Made by a program: the position numbers and the translations under genes. The notes under the pieces were generated by a model. That model searched no databases and was not told the origin of the DNA. It saw only the letters and a program-made list of their open reading frames with translations. DNA of 64,000 nt from Azorinus chamasolen (lineage: Eukaryota; Mollusca; Bivalvia; Cardiida; Solecurtidae): positions 95,576,316 through 95,640,315 of the forward strand of contig OY755240.1 of assembly GCA_963576725.1 (NCBI GenBank), written 5' to 3'. This document shows positions 1 to 11,186 of the stretch, piece by piece. Within the stretch, counting starts at the first letter, position 1; every line of letters begins with the position of its first letter.

Positions 1-113
1 CACTGTTTGCATTAGGTCAGAGGTTATTCCATCTTGTGATGTGTCTGTCATTGCATGTGATTATATATTCCAACTAGCTGGCTAGTTGTCAGCTCTCTCA
101 ATCTTCTCTGCAG

Positions 114-214
114 TACAATTTTATGCAGTTGATGAGCTTGGTGGTCAGTTGGAAACCACACTGTTCATCTTTCTGTCCTTTATATATTGTCTGTTTTTAA
201 GACTTACTGTTATT
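114..214 (+). CDS. possible internal exon, unrecognised
   Basis: A strong acceptor (ctctctcaatcttctctgcag) precedes an open stretch to a gtatgt donor at 215. In the frame with two leading bases it reads QFYAVDELGGQLETT then a hydrophobic run, ending in phase 0, which fits the candidate exon at 1303. A second frame is also open, so this is weak. I do not recognise the protein. Confidence 0.2.
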
Positions 215-299
215 GTATGTAGGTCGTTTTGAAAATGATTATAATATCTGTGTTATATGACTTGTGAGGATTAGTTAAAGATTCAGGCATTAATACCTC

Positions 300-528
300 T
301 TAACCCATTCCCTCATAGGCTATTTTTAGATCCAACCACTTTAAATAAATATACCGAAAAGGAGCATTAACTAGAGGCAATGAAAATTTTAGAATTAAGT
401 AGTTTGAAACCATTGTGATAAATAGAGCATTTGCTCCTATAGGAGCAAATGCTCTATTTATCACAATGGTTTCAACAGGTGACTATTACATAGGCGTAGA
501 AAGGCGTATTTATGGAGGAAAGGGTTAA
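300..528 (+). mobile_element. TTAA-3 MITE
   Basis: Full-length, TTAA at both ends (300-303, 525-528). The central hairpin AAATAGAGCATTTGCTCC / GGAGCAAATGCTCTATTT is near perfect. No coding capacity. Confidence 0.85.
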
Positions 529-598
529 GTAATCACACATAATCGGATTACATATATATATATGTATATGAGTTTGTATGTTAGGGTATATATGTATG

Positions 599-767
599 TA
601 ACCCTTTACCTCATGAATATTCATGTGAGAAATAATGACCTCATGAATATTGATTAGATGAATGGCATTTGAACACCATGGCAGAAACTGTAGAATCCGA
701 TGTCTGATCTGGATCTACTCTGTTTGCCAAGGTGTGACAAAAGTGTATTTATGAGGTAATGGGTTAA
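599..767 (-). mobile_element. TTAA-1 MITE, internally deleted
   Basis: Ends are recognisable; one hairpin arm is missing, leaving only the GATCTGGATCTACTC arm. Right TTAA at 764-767. Confidence 0.65.
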
Positions 768-1302
768 CAGTGGTGTCAGTGATATCCAAGACATGCATAT
801 AAGAATATTCATTAATAACACATGTATCTGCTCTTAATATACATGCATTATAACTAACTTTGATGTACAGTAGAACCTGTCTTGACCTTACATTGATTGG
901 ACACATGAATCTCAAAAAGCAGGTGGTTGTATAACTTTCGTCCTGCATGAAGCTACCTCCTGCCATTAAAGACTCCTGATAGGATCTCTTTTTGTAGTTG
1001 CTTTAGAGGGATTTTACTGTATATATGATACGTTGAACCAGATCAGACAGCCTTTTCAGCTACATACTTAAATCTGGGTTCAAACGTTACTCTATGAGGT
1101 TATGAAAAGAAAGTTCTAAACAAATTCTTTCACTGATTGAAATAGATTTGGGATATGATGCATAAATTCTTATAAATTGAAATCAGTTTTCTGAGTTCCT
1201 CATCACTCTCTGATTTCTACATGTATGTTTGCAATGGGTCTACAACTTGCGAATGTTAAATAGGAATGAAGGGCTTACAATAGAAACGTATTCTTTTTGC
1301 AG

Positions 1303-1314
1303 GAAGAAGATGAA
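1303..1314 (+). CDS. possible 12-nt microexon (EEDE)
   Basis: The sequence ttctttttgcag|GAAGAAGATGAA|gtgagt has a textbook acceptor and donor around 12 nt. It encodes EEDE in phase 0 and would continue the acidic start (EDETRENN) of the 7915 candidate. The splice signals are the only evidence. Confidence 0.25.
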
Positions 1315-1448
1315 GTGAGTTCGCTGAATAAGTCCTTACTAATATTGTAGACATCCTCAAGAATGATTGCTTTAATGTACATGTATATAGGTACCAGTAT
1401 AATTTGGAGAAAACTATTTCCCTTAATTGTTTTTTTATATAGAGACCA

Positions 1449-1810
1449 ATAGATAAAGATGCAAAGTCAGATACTAAAATCATCATTTCTCCGTCAAACC
1501 CTATGTTGTGACCACGCATTAGAATAGTCTTAACCCTTTCCTCCATAGGCTGTTTTTAGATCCAACCTCTTTGAATGAATCTATCAAAAAGGAGCATTAA
1601 CTAGAGAAAAGTTATGAAACCATTGTGATAAATAGAGCATTTGCTCCTTAGGAGCAAATGCTCTATTTATCACAATGGTTTCAAAAAGTGACTTTACAGA
1701 GTCGTATTTATGAATGAAAGGGTTAAAGAGACGATTCTAAAGAGGGCTACAGCATGGGGTTTCGTGCAGAAATAAAAGAGATACTTTTGAAAATGTTTTA
1801 ATTTATGCAT
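1449..1810. mobile_element. PAL element split by a TTAA-3 MITE
   Basis: The two halves (tttctccgtcaaaccctatgt... and ...gggtttcgtgcagaaataaa) flank a TTAA-3 copy sitting at the palindrome centre. Confidence 0.75.
1530..1726 (+). mobile_element. TTAA-3 MITE nested in PAL
   Basis: TTAA at 1530-1533 and 1723-1726, flanked by agaatagtct and agagacgattc of the host PAL element. Confidence 0.85.
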
Positions 1811-1912
1811 CTTATCTGGGCCATTACACATCATTCTTGTTACACTAGCAATACAGCAATTTGTAGAGAATCTGGTCTCGATCGAAGTTCTAATTATAAG
1901 CCAGTTTAGTTA

Positions 1913-2134
1913 TTAACACTTTACTCCGTAAGTACGCCTTTGCAAACAGAGTAGACCCAGATCAGACAGCTCCTATAGGAGCCGTCTGATCAGGGTCTGC
2001 TTTGTTTGCTTTTGGAATAATATAGATATAAATCTATAGTTAAATGATTCTACCATGGCCAAAACTTCCTATGTCCATGTGCTATTATAACAAAGGGTTA
2101 TGTACAAAGGGTTATATACAAAGTAGAGGGTTAA
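1913..2134 (+). mobile_element. TTAA-1 MITE, right part rearranged
   Basis: Left end and full hairpin (core CTCCTATAGGAG) are present. The right end is replaced by a short repeat of caaagggtta before TTAA at 2131-2134. Confidence 0.6.
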
Positions 2135-3051
2135 CGATGACTTCAAATGTAATGTATAAATTGGTTTCTTGCTGTATTATCAGATATGAGTTAAAAAAAA
2201 ACAACATTGCATTCAAATGTACATGAAAGCAATCAGGTACTTGAAGATATTTACAAGGGCTGTCCACAAAGTTGCCATGGTGATTTAGAAACTGTCTTTT
2301 CTTTTAAGTACTACAGTCAATGCATCTGCTTGTGGGTTCATGTAGGACTTCTAATTGATGTCTTTTGAAATTTTACAACTGATTCATATTTGACTCTGAA
2401 GAATAAAAGGGTTAAGTTTTCCTGACATTTCATCAGGATCAAAATGACCGGGTTAACACTCTTAAAAGCAATTTTGAAAAGAAATTAAAAACGAAATTAG
2501 CTTTCAGAATTGCAGCAGATGAAAACCAGGCAGTAGCCACTGTATGTAAATCAAGCTCAACATTGTGTATCAAGCTGGATCACGAAACACAGAAAATTCT
2601 TATTACAGTAAAACCCTGATAGTTTGAACAATGAAACCTGTATCAATATTGGCCTTTAAGACAATACAGGGAGCTTTTTGTCTGACTTTCAATCAGCATT
2701 AAGCAGCCACCTGCCTAAAAGGCATCAATTCTTCATTAGTAAAAGTTCAAAGTATCAAGTTTGTACTGTAGTATCAAACAGTATAAAGCGCTATGAGGGA
2801 AATATATATATATATATCTGTGATATTCCTTGGCAATTTGTGGGCAGCCCTGTAAAACAATATCCAGGCTTTGACATCTGTGAAAGCTGCTTCTGATGTC
2901 ATTGTCAAGCTAACTTGTAACTTTGTAGTAGTTCTCTGATGTTTCTACTAATATATTATCTTTTTTTCTTGCTTCTTGTACACAGGCCTATCAATGTATT
3001 GTCTCATATTATACTGTGTGCCAAATATATAATCAAGGGCAATCCTGTACA

Positions 3052-3290
3052 GTAAAACCTCTCTACCATGACCTCTGCCTTGACCTCTCTACGTCATTCA
3101 GACAGGTGGCAGTAAACCTCTCTACCATGACCTCTACCATGACCTCTCTAGGTCATTCAGACAGGTGGCAGTAAACCTCTCTACCATGACCTCTGCCGTG
3201 ACCTCTCTAGGTCATTAAGACAGGTGGCAGTTAACCTCTCTTCCATGACCTCTGCCATGACCTCTCTAGGTCATTCAAGCAGGTAGTAGC
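3052..3290. repeat. 60-bp minisatellite from a TA-1 end, about 4 units
   Basis: Units of about 60 bp (ctaccatgacctct...gacaggtggcagtaaac). It starts with CAGTAAAACCTCTC, the TA-1 terminus, and keeps the TA-1 internal gacaggtggc, so it seems to have grown from a TA-1 element. Confidence 0.8.
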
Positions 3291-3372
3291 TTGATAAAGA
3301 AACAAATATTGTACTGAAATATGAGTTACTGCATAACATTTGTATTATATAAAGCCACTGGCTGCTAAATTA

Positions 3373-3614
3373 TTAACCCTTTACTCTATACAGACACCTT
3401 TAATGCATTTGCAAACAGAGTTGACCAAGATCAGAGGGCTCCTGTAGGAGTATCAGGGTCTGTTCTGTTTGCTTATTGTATATTGATGATACAGATAGGA
3501 TTCTGCAGTTTCTCTTGTTGTCGATATTCCTTGTGTTCATAAGCCAGTATTAAAAATCAGTTAATATTCATAGTCATTATTTGTCGAATGAATATTCAAG
3601 GAGTAAAGGGTTGG
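3373..3614 (+). mobile_element. TTAA-1 MITE
   Basis: Left TTAA at 3373-3376; right end gagtaaagggtt. One hairpin arm is shortened. Confidence 0.75.
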
Positions 3615-3639
3615 GGACACTCATGTTTATAACATCTCC

Positions 3640-3768
3640 ACAAACAAAGTTACGGGGGGTATATAGGAGTCACCGTATTGATTAGTCTATGTTACATCCC
3701 CGCAAACAAAGTTACGTGTGGGGGGGGGGGAGGGGGGGGGTATATAGGAGTCACCGTATTGAGCAATC
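3640..3768. repeat. tandem duplication with poly-G runs
   Basis: Two copies of caaagttacg...tatataggagtcaccgtatt, about 63 bp apart. The second has G runs of roughly 10 and 9 (3719-3739), likely unstable. Confidence 0.8.
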
Positions 3769-4053
3769 TATGGGTTGGTTGGCTTGTTAGTTTATGTAGA
3801 CTATTTTTCACAGTTATTGCCACATGATTATCACATATTCCTATAAGCACTTCTGTGGGGTATTAACCTTTGAATGAGGGATACAAGTGCGCATGCATTT
3901 GTAAATGATGTAGACGCCGATCAACTGTCTGGTCAGGGTCTGCACTGTTTTTCATTCAATGTCCTGTTGCAAATGTTAACCCTTCGTACTAATTAGGCTC
4001 TACTGTTCAACACTGATGGATCAGTCCACTCTGAATATTCAACATTCAATGGG

Positions 4054-4273
4054 TTAACCCTTTCCCTGTTCAATATTCATGTAAGAAATAATGATGTCAT
4101 GAATATTTATTAGCAGATTTTTTGTAATGGCATAGCATTCAGGATTTTGGTCCTGGAAGAAACTGAAGAGTCAGATCTATTATCATTTCATAAGCAAACA
4201 GAGGAACTATCAGATCTGGGTCTCCTCTGTTTGCAAATGCCTGAAAAAACATTTATATAAGGGAAAGGGTTAA
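4054..4273 (-). mobile_element. TTAA-1b MITE
   Basis: TTAA at 4054-4057 and 4270-4273. Starts CCCTTTCCCTGTTCAATATTC; the hairpin is truncated to one long arm. Confidence 0.8.
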
Positions 4274-4383
4274 ACAAAATCAATAATTCTAGTTCATATA
4301 GTGACTGCTGGGGGTGGGGGAGGGTGGGAAGTATGCACATACATATTTCAAAGTTGGCGTGCATTTGCAACCTATGGAGGCGA

Positions 4384-4455
4384 ACATTTTTAGGGGTGAC
4401 TAATTAAGGTCAAGGTCATACTGAGGGCATAGTGTTTCACAAACACATCTTGTTC
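4384..4455. repeat. dispersed repeat end (tttcacaaacacatcttgtt)
   Basis: Shares ggtgactaa..aaggtca...catagtgtttcacaaacac with 13375-13455 and, reversed, with the 60908 element. Confidence 0.6.
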
Positions 4456-4503
4456 TTGCTAAGAATGCAGTCAGACTCTACAGTTTTGATCCTGATGAGA
4501 CTC

Positions 4504-4739
4504 TTAAGCCATTCCTTCATATTGATGCCTTTTGATGCCTCTGTAAAAGCCACTTTCTGAAACCATTGTGATAAATAGAGCATTACTCCTTTGGAATATA
4601 TGCTCTATTTATCACAATGGTTTTAAAACTACACTGTTCCACAATTCTAAAATTTTCCTTTTCTCTAATAACTGCTCCTTTTCGGTAGTTTTATTCAAAG
4701 AGGTAGGGTCTAAAAATAGCCTATGAGGTCATGGGTTAA
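4504..4739 (-). mobile_element. TTAA-3 MITE
   Basis: TTAA at 4504-4507 and 4736-4739. Complete, with a slightly degenerate hairpin centre. Confidence 0.8.
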
Positions 4740-4846
4740 GTTGCTCACCCTTTCTTCAGGATCCAGATTGTTGCATAGGTAATCTTTATTTCACCACTAG
4801 CATAAAGAGAGTTGAGAGAGGATTTACTGTATTCTTTAGCTGTTCT

Positions 4847-5089
4847 TTAACCCTTCCCTTCATGAATATTCATGTAAGAAATAATGACATCATGAATTTT
4901 AATTAGATTATTTTTTTTATAATGGCCAATAAAAACAAAAAGAGTTTGGCCATGGCAGAAACTGTAGAATTACCGTAGATCTATATTATTCCATAAGCAA
5001 ACAGCAGACTGATCAGATGGCTCTTATAAGAGCTGTCTGATCTGGATCTACTCTGTTTGCAAAGGTGTATCTATGGAGTAAAGGGTTAA
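4847..5089 (-). mobile_element. TTAA-1 MITE
   Basis: TTAA at 4847-4850 and 5086-5089; complete with hairpin. Confidence 0.85.
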
Positions 5090-5404
5090 ATACTAGCAAT
5101 GAGCTTGTATTCACCAACACTTTTTCAGGCTTGAGATTAGAGAGTAGTCTGATATGTTTGATTGGTTTGTAGAAGCTATGCAAACCTTTAGCAAACATGA
5201 ATACTCTTTATTCACAGGCCAGGTAATATGTTGGTGAATTCTAAAGGAAGAAAGGCTTCTTAACCTTGCACTTTTGTCGATATGTATAATATAGATCACA
5301 GTTTCATCATTATCGGATACCAGTTTAGTTTAAGATTACAACCCCAGTTATCGGGAGTATATCATATGCAGAAGTTTTTATCAAACCATAGTTGTGACAA
5401 TTTA

Positions 5405-5622
5405 TTAACCCTTTCCCTGCTCAATATTTATGCAAGAAAAAAAATGACATCATGAATATTTATTAGCGGACTTTTTGTAATATAAACTTTTCAAGGAAAG
5501 TATCTGCTTTAACAACTATAGAATCAGATCTGTATTGTGTCAATAGCAAACAGAGCAGACCCTGATCAGATGGCTCCTATTGCAAATGTGTGTAAAGGTG
5601 TTTATATGAAGGATAAGGTTTA
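5405..5622 (-). mobile_element. TTAA-1b MITE, first of three abutting copies
   Basis: Left TTAA at 5405-5408; the right boundary TTTA at 5619-5622 is shared with the next element. Confidence 0.75.
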
Positions 5623-5842
5623 CCCTTTACTCCATAAATACGCCTTTCTACGCATTTTCAAACAGACAGTTCCTGTTGGAGCTGTCTGATTAGGGTCTGC
5701 TCTGTTTGCTTTTGATATAATATGGATATGATTTTACAGTATCTGTCATGACAAAACATCCTTTGCTTTTATAATAAGTAATGGAATTAATATTCATAAT
5801 GTCATTATTTCTTGCATGAATATACATGGAGTATACGGTTAA
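5619..5842 (+). mobile_element. TTAA-1 MITE, second of three abutting copies
   Basis: Left TTTA (mutated TTAA) is shared with the previous element and right TTAA 5839-5842 with the next. Confidence 0.8.
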
Positions 5843-6062
5843 CCCTTTCCCTCATATAAACGTGTTTTCACGCATTTGCAAACAGTGTAGACCAAGATCA
5901 GACGGCTTCTAGATCTGGGTCTACTCTGTTTGCTATCGGAATTTGAAAGATCTGTTTCTTTTCTTTCTAAAATGGCTACAATGTTCCATCTTCCATGTTT
6001 CATTATAACTATTTCAGTAGGTATTGAAATTTGGACTAAATATAGAACAGGGAAAGGGTTAA
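5839..6062 (+). mobile_element. TTAA-2 MITE, third of three abutting copies
   Basis: CCCTTTCCCTCATATAAACG to GAACAGGGAAAGGG, TTAA at 5839-5842 and 6059-6062. The hairpin has lost part of one arm. Confidence 0.8.
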
Positions 6063-6386
6063 AATGCCTCAGTGAGATTATACCAATGAGTAGTCACAAC
6101 ATAAAGAAATGAAGAAAACACTGCTGTGAAGCCCAGTCTAAATTGTTGTATCTCCCACTTAGCTAATTTATGTTTCTATAATCGTGATAATACACATTGA
6201 GGCCCTGAGATAGTGTAGAGTACATCATCTACTAATTTCTGAATGAGTTGTGGTCCTCTTTGACTTAGTATTTAGCGACGGCGTCCATGTCTAATAGAGT
6301 ATAGGACTGACTCACTCTGACTGGTTTTTATTTGGTCTTGTTTTTCTGATATATGATGTGACTAATATCTCTCTTTGTTGTATATA

Positions 6387-6590
6387 CAGTAAAACTTCGA
6401 TTATTCGAACACTAAAATACGTATTATTATCGATCTTTAAGACAGGTGGCAGCTGAATGTATGGTGAAAGTCATGCAGAAAGCTCCTCTAGGAGCTTTCT
6501 GCATGACTTTCACCATGCATTAAGCAGCCACCTGCCTAATAGAGTCTAAATTCTTCTATACCGGAAATTCGAATAATCGAGGTTTTACTG
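6387..6590. mobile_element. TA-1 (pogo-like) MITE
   Basis: Ends CAGTAAAACTTCGATTATTC / GAATAATCGAGGTTTTACTG, flanked by TA. The central palindrome is CAGAAAGCTCCTCTAGGAGC with its complement. Confidence 0.85.
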
Positions 6591-6596
6591 TATATA

Positions 6597-6799
6597 CAGT
6601 AAAACCCTGCTGATGCGACCACCTAAAAGAGGTATAATTCTGGGTGCTAGATGCAGGTAGTAGATTAATGCAGGATAAAAGTAATGCAGAAAGCTCCTGG
6701 GAGCTTTCTGCATTACTTTTGTCCTGCATTAAGCACGTACCTGCTTATAAAGGCACTCATGTTTATTCACTAAGTGGTCACATTAGAGGGGTTCTACTG
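6597..6799. mobile_element. TA-1 MITE, 6 bp from the previous one
   Basis: Ends CAGTAAAACCCTGCTGATGC / ATTAGAGGGGTTCTACTG; internal AGAAAGCTCCTGGGAGCTTTCT hairpin. Confidence 0.8.
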
Positions 6800-7013
6800 C
6801 ACTTATTTTGGGGTGAGCATTTGAACTTCAGTTTTATTGTAGTGTTATACATGTGCTAACAGTAATAGACCCAAATTACCCTTGGTATTTGGACAGGCGA
6901 ACATATGCACATAATGCAGACCCAGATCTAACTGCTTCTGAAGGAGCAGTCTTATCAGGGTCTACACTGTTCTGTCATACTTATGCTATCTAATTTAAAG
7001 TTGTGAAGAGAAT

Positions 7014-7256
7014 GCTTTACTTCATAAATATTTATATAAAAAATAATTACATCATGAGTTTTAATTAGATTGGTTGCTATAATAGCACATGGACGCAGGA
7101 ATGTTTTACCATGGCAGAAACTATATTAGAAAACTATATTATATCACAAGCAAACAGAGCAGACCCTGATCAGATGGCTGCTAAAGGAGCTGTCTGATCT
7201 GGCTCTACTCTGTTTGCAAAAGTGTAGAAAGGTGTATTTATGGAGTAAAGGGTTAA
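7014..7256 (-). mobile_element. TTAA-1 MITE
   Basis: Right TTAA 7253-7256; the left end is degenerate (ctttacttcataaatattt). Hairpin present. Confidence 0.75.
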
Positions 7257-7533
7257 GAAATAGAATCATCATATTCCACACACTGAATAAAAGAAGAGCA
7301 ACAATTTAGCGTAGGACCATAATCTTGTTTATTTTAAGTTTTGACTTTGATAAGTTTGCATTTCTTTAGATTCCTGCTTTGTATAAATAGAGTATTCAAT
7401 ACTTAGTATCTCTTTACTAGATGAGTATTTGTATGCCCATTATAATCATCAATTTAATTATTATATTAAAAAATATTGAATATTGGTAACACATTTGTAC
7501 CATGACAAACAGAGGAGAATCAAATCGATAGCA

Positions 7534-7782
7534 TTAACCCTTTACCTCATATAAATGGTTTTCACACATTTGCAAACAGAGTAGACCCAGATCAGACGGC
7601 TCATAGAGGAGCTGTCTGATCAGGGTCTGCTCTGTTTGCTTATGTTATTTGATAGACATGTTTCTTTACTTTCTGAAATGGCTACAATGTTCCACCTTCC
7701 ATATTTCACTGTAATTATTTTCTCCATGAGTATTCAGTAGGTATTGAAATTTGGAATAAACACAGAACAGGGAAAGGGTTAA
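7534..7782 (+). mobile_element. TTAA-2 MITE
   Basis: TTAA at 7534-7537 and 7779-7782; complete with hairpin and the tggctacaatgttccacctt segment. Confidence 0.88.
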
Positions 7783-7914
7783 AGCAAACAGTACATGTGA
7801 TAAGGTGTGATAAACACAAAGGTGGTACGCCTAGTTTGAGATATTTGCTCTCTTGTTTTTCATTTGAGTCCACATCCTAATACAGTCATAGTAATTACCT
7901 ACAACTTTTTCTAG

Positions 7915-7967
7915 GAAGATGAAACCAGGGAAAATAATCCATGGGATTACGCACCCATGATGTGAAG
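7915..7967 (+). CDS. possible terminal coding exon (EDETRENNPWDYAPMM stop)
   Basis: The acceptor aactttttctag is followed by an open frame EDETRENNPWDYAPMM, a TGA at 7963-7965, then a donor-like gtattt at 7968. The segment lies outside the repeat families and its composition looks coding. I do not recognise the protein. It could be the last coding exon of a plus-strand gene whose 3' UTR resumes at 11414. Confidence 0.35.
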
Positions 7968-8177
7968 GTATTTTTTAAGCATGGTGCAAGTATGCCTGGG
8001 AATGAAATCGTTAGAAAATGATTTTGTCAAATTACTGAATGCTTGTTGGATATGTCTGAAATTTTAGCAATAAATTTTAGCTGCCAACTACATTTGTGTA
8101 TTGTCTTAAAATCATCTTTAAATTCTGTTTCATTTAAAAAAAACTGTTTTGGGGGGTCGAATTTGGGCCTGATTCCC

Positions 8178-8207
8178 ATTCCCCCCCCCCCCCCCCCCCC
8201 CCCCCCT
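8178..8207. repeat. poly-C tract
   Basis: A run of about 29 C interrupting otherwise low-copy sequence. Confidence 0.9.
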
Positions 8208-8746
8208 TTTGGGGCATAAATACAGACATTGACTTGTAAACCTACCCTATAAGACAAGTTGTCTATGATCAGGGTTTTACTGTATTACAGTGAAAAATAG
8301 AAATATCTCTGATGTACATTGTTTTATCAAATTTCCCCAGTTTCCCGTATTTTGCTCTCACAACACATTTTTCCCCTATCAAAGGGCCCGCCACCTTTCC
8401 CCCAAAAGTGAAAAAAAAAAAAACACTCAAAAATATGATTTGAGCATCCTACAGACTGGACCCTGATGAGACACCAAGATATATGTGCCGTCTCATCTGG
8501 ATCTAAACTATTAACAAAGATGCTGATCACAGTTGTTGCGGGTGGCAGCAAAATAGTTAATTCTATTATCTGGAGTCATGAATAGTAAGTTTTATTTATC
8601 AAAAGTGCAATTTAATCAAGTTTTTACAGAATTGCAGTTTAACCAAGTTATTTATCAGAATAAGATCAGTGGAGGACTACTGCAATAGCCCAGCCAAGTC
8701 GGAGACCTGCAGGCTCGATACAAAAGTCTTGATATTGATCCCCAAG

Positions 8747-9155
8747 TTAACCCATTCCCTCATTTTGATGCCTCTTTTTGAATTCATTGTGATTAATAGA
8801 GCATTGCTCCATAGGAGCAAATGCTTTATTTATCACAGTACAGTAAAACCTCTCTATAACGGCCACTTAATTGTGTTAATTATTTGGTATTTAGGGCAGG
8901 TGGCCGCTTAAAGCAAGATGAAAGTAAAACAGAACGCTCCTATGGGAGCGTTCTGTTTTACTTTCACCTTGCTTTAAGCAGCCACCTGCCTTTAACATAA
9001 AATACTTGATGTAATTTAGTGGCTGTTTTAGAGGTTTTACTGTAGTTTCAAATCGCACAATTCTTTAATTTCCTTTTTTTGTAGTAAATGCTCCTTTTTG
9101 GTAGAATTATTCAAAGAGGTTGAGTCTAAAAATAACCTATGAGGGAATGTGTTAA
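8747..9155 (-). mobile_element. TTAA-3 MITE interrupted by TA-1
   Basis: TTAA at 8747-8750 and 9152-9155. The TTAA-3 sequence continues from tatcacag to gtttcaaa across the inserted TA-1. Confidence 0.85.
8841..9042. mobile_element. TA-1 MITE nested in TTAA-3
   Basis: CAGTAAAACCTCTCTATAAC to GGTTTTACTG with TA duplications at 8839-8840 and 9043-9044. Long palindrome centred on CGCTCCTATGGGAGCG. Confidence 0.9.
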
Positions 9156-9573
9156 TGGTCAGCCTGTGGGGGTAGTACTATGATTGGTTGAGAAGTGTCA
9201 GATTGATAATGATGCTGGGATGTAGGTTATTACTCCAGGGTGTACCAGTACATTTACCCTGAGCACAATGTTGAACCAACAAACCTAACCAAAACAGGGC
9301 ATTTCTGTATCCAGATCCCGTTTCCAGGGTGTTCGTTAGCCCAGTTAAAAGTGGCTATATAATTATGATGTGGGCATTCTGTAGAATCATCTGAAAGAAA
9401 TGATTTAAGTATATGAATATAGACATCATTTGTCATAATTTTTGTACAATCACCTCATATGTGGTGGTATGTGTATTGATATAATTGATATGGTCTTTTG
9501 CAGTGACTGTAAACTTTGTTTTGTTGTTAGATTGACAGACTACTAAACTATTTATGTTGATACTTACAAGTTG

Positions 9574-9785
9574 GTTAGCCCTGTACCTGATAGAGAGGCA
9601 ATATAACACATTTGCAAACAGAATAGACCTCATATCAGACAGGTCCTGTAGGAGCTGCTGTGTGATCAGGGTCTGCTCCATTTGCATATGAAATATTAAG
9701 ATCTGATTATCAAGCGTAAAATTCCCCTGTTTACAATGGCATTTTAAAAATTACCTTTTTGTTATGCCATTTAATATTCAGTTAA
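9574..9785 (+). mobile_element. TTAA-1 MITE, degenerate
   Basis: Hairpin 9606-9690 is intact (core TCCTGTAGGAG); the ends have decayed. Confidence 0.6.
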
Positions 9786-9973
9786 TCCTGTCCTTGTTTA
9801 ATATTCATGTAAGAAATAATGACATCATGAATATTTATTAGCTGAATTTGTATGTTTTGGCTTGGGTCAGACAGCTCTTACAGGAGCCATCTGATCTAAG
9901 TCTACACTGTTTGCAAAGGCACGAAACAGCATTTATATGAGGGAAACAGGGGTTTTCCCCGTAAAAGGGTTAG
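9782..9973 (-). mobile_element. TTAA-1b MITE abutting the previous one
   Basis: Starts gttaatcctgtccttgttt and ends taaaagggttag. One hairpin arm is missing. Confidence 0.65.
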
Positions 9974-10088
9974 ATATTCTTCTATTACAGCCTCCCCTAT
10001 TTCTCTACCAACTTTTGCCCGTTACTTTAGTGACTCGTGTTTTTTCCTTGACTAACATTTTCTGATAGATTAGAACTAGGATAACTTC

Positions 10089-10526
10089 ATAACCCTTTAC
10101 TCTAAGAATATCCATTAAAAAAATTTTTAATAGTCATTCGAAAATAATGACATCATGAATATCATTTAGATTGTTCTTTATAATGCCACGTGAAGACAAG
10201 AAAGTTTGGCTGTGGGAAACTGTATGTTCATGTATATACAGTGAAACCCCGCTAATGCAACCACTTAATAAACAGCCACTGATGTCATTTAAAGCAGGTG
10301 GTTGCTTAATGCAGGACGAAAGTTATGCAGAAAGCTCCTATGGGAGCTTTCTGCATAACTTTCATCCTGCATTAAGCTACCACCTGCCTCTGCCACCCAG
10401 AATTATTCCCCTTTTTGGTGGTCGCATTAGCGGGGTTTTACTATACTTCCATAAGCAAACAGGAACCTACAGGAGCCATCCGATCTGGGTCTGCTGTTTG
10501 CAAATATTTGTAGAGTAAAGGGTTAT
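10089..10526 (-). mobile_element. TTAA-1 MITE interrupted by TA-1
   Basis: Left end ataaccctttactc, right end gagtaaagggtta; a TA-1 splits it at tgtata / cttccataagc. Confidence 0.75.
10239..10443. mobile_element. TA-1 MITE nested in TTAA-1
   Basis: CAGTGAAACCCCGCTAATGC to GCATTAGCGGGGTTTTACTA flanked by TA. The central palindrome around AAAGCTCCTATGGGAGCTTT is nearly perfect. Confidence 0.88.
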
Positions 10527-10750
10527 TTTTTTCTGTATTTTGTATGACTTTCTGTATTTTATTTTTTGTTGTTTCCTAGTATCATTTGATTATTGACTAA
10601 TATGGTACAAACAGACCTTCTTGAACTCTTTTTCGTCTGCAGAAATTTGTAGTCCGCTGCAAAAATTTAGTCAAAAAGTTTGGATCTTAACGAAAAGTCA
10701 ACTTGATGGTCTTTATCCATGTTGTTTGCATAGGTTACATGCTGCTAGAG

Positions 10751-10942
10751 TTAACCCTTCACCTATGAAACAAATGATGACATCATGAATATTAGTTAGC
10801 AGAAATGGTACAATCAGATCTATATTATTCCATAAGTTAACAGAGTAGACCAAGATCAGATGGCTCCTATAGGAGGTGTCTGATCTAGGTCTACTCTGTT
10901 CGCAAATGCATAGAAAGGTGTATTTATGGAGTAAAGGGTTAA
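10751..10942 (-). mobile_element. TTAA-1 MITE, short
   Basis: TTAA at 10751-10754 and 10939-10942; internally deleted but the hairpin is intact. Confidence 0.8.
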
Positions 10943-11030
10943 AGATAAAGAAATACCATAATTACTAACAATAACGTTTAAAGTTGTTGGGTTTGATTGT
11001 TTTGTTTTTTGTTTGATTCTGAATACTTAT

Positions 11031-11186
11031 GATAAATTATGATACATATTTACAGTATATTGAGTGGTTGATAAATTATGATACATATTTACAGTATATT
11101 GAGTGGTTGATAAATTGTGATACATATTTACACTATATTGAGTGGTTGATAAATTATGATACATATTTACACTATATTGAGTGGTT
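11031..11186. repeat. 39-bp tandem repeat, 4 units
   Basis: Unit gataaattatgatacatatt plus tacagtatattgagtggtt, nearly identical copies. Confidence 0.92.

Noticed and set aside
2990..3055. Possible exon after the strong acceptor ttctttttttcttgcttcttgtacacag
   Set aside because: No convincing donor or recognisable protein; it runs into the TA-1-derived tandem repeat.
10639..10690. Possible exon KFVVRCKNLVKKFGS after ctttttcgtctgcag
   Set aside because: The sequence resembles the gtctgcaaaatttgtcgtctgc stretch of TTAA-5 elements, so it is a decayed repeat.
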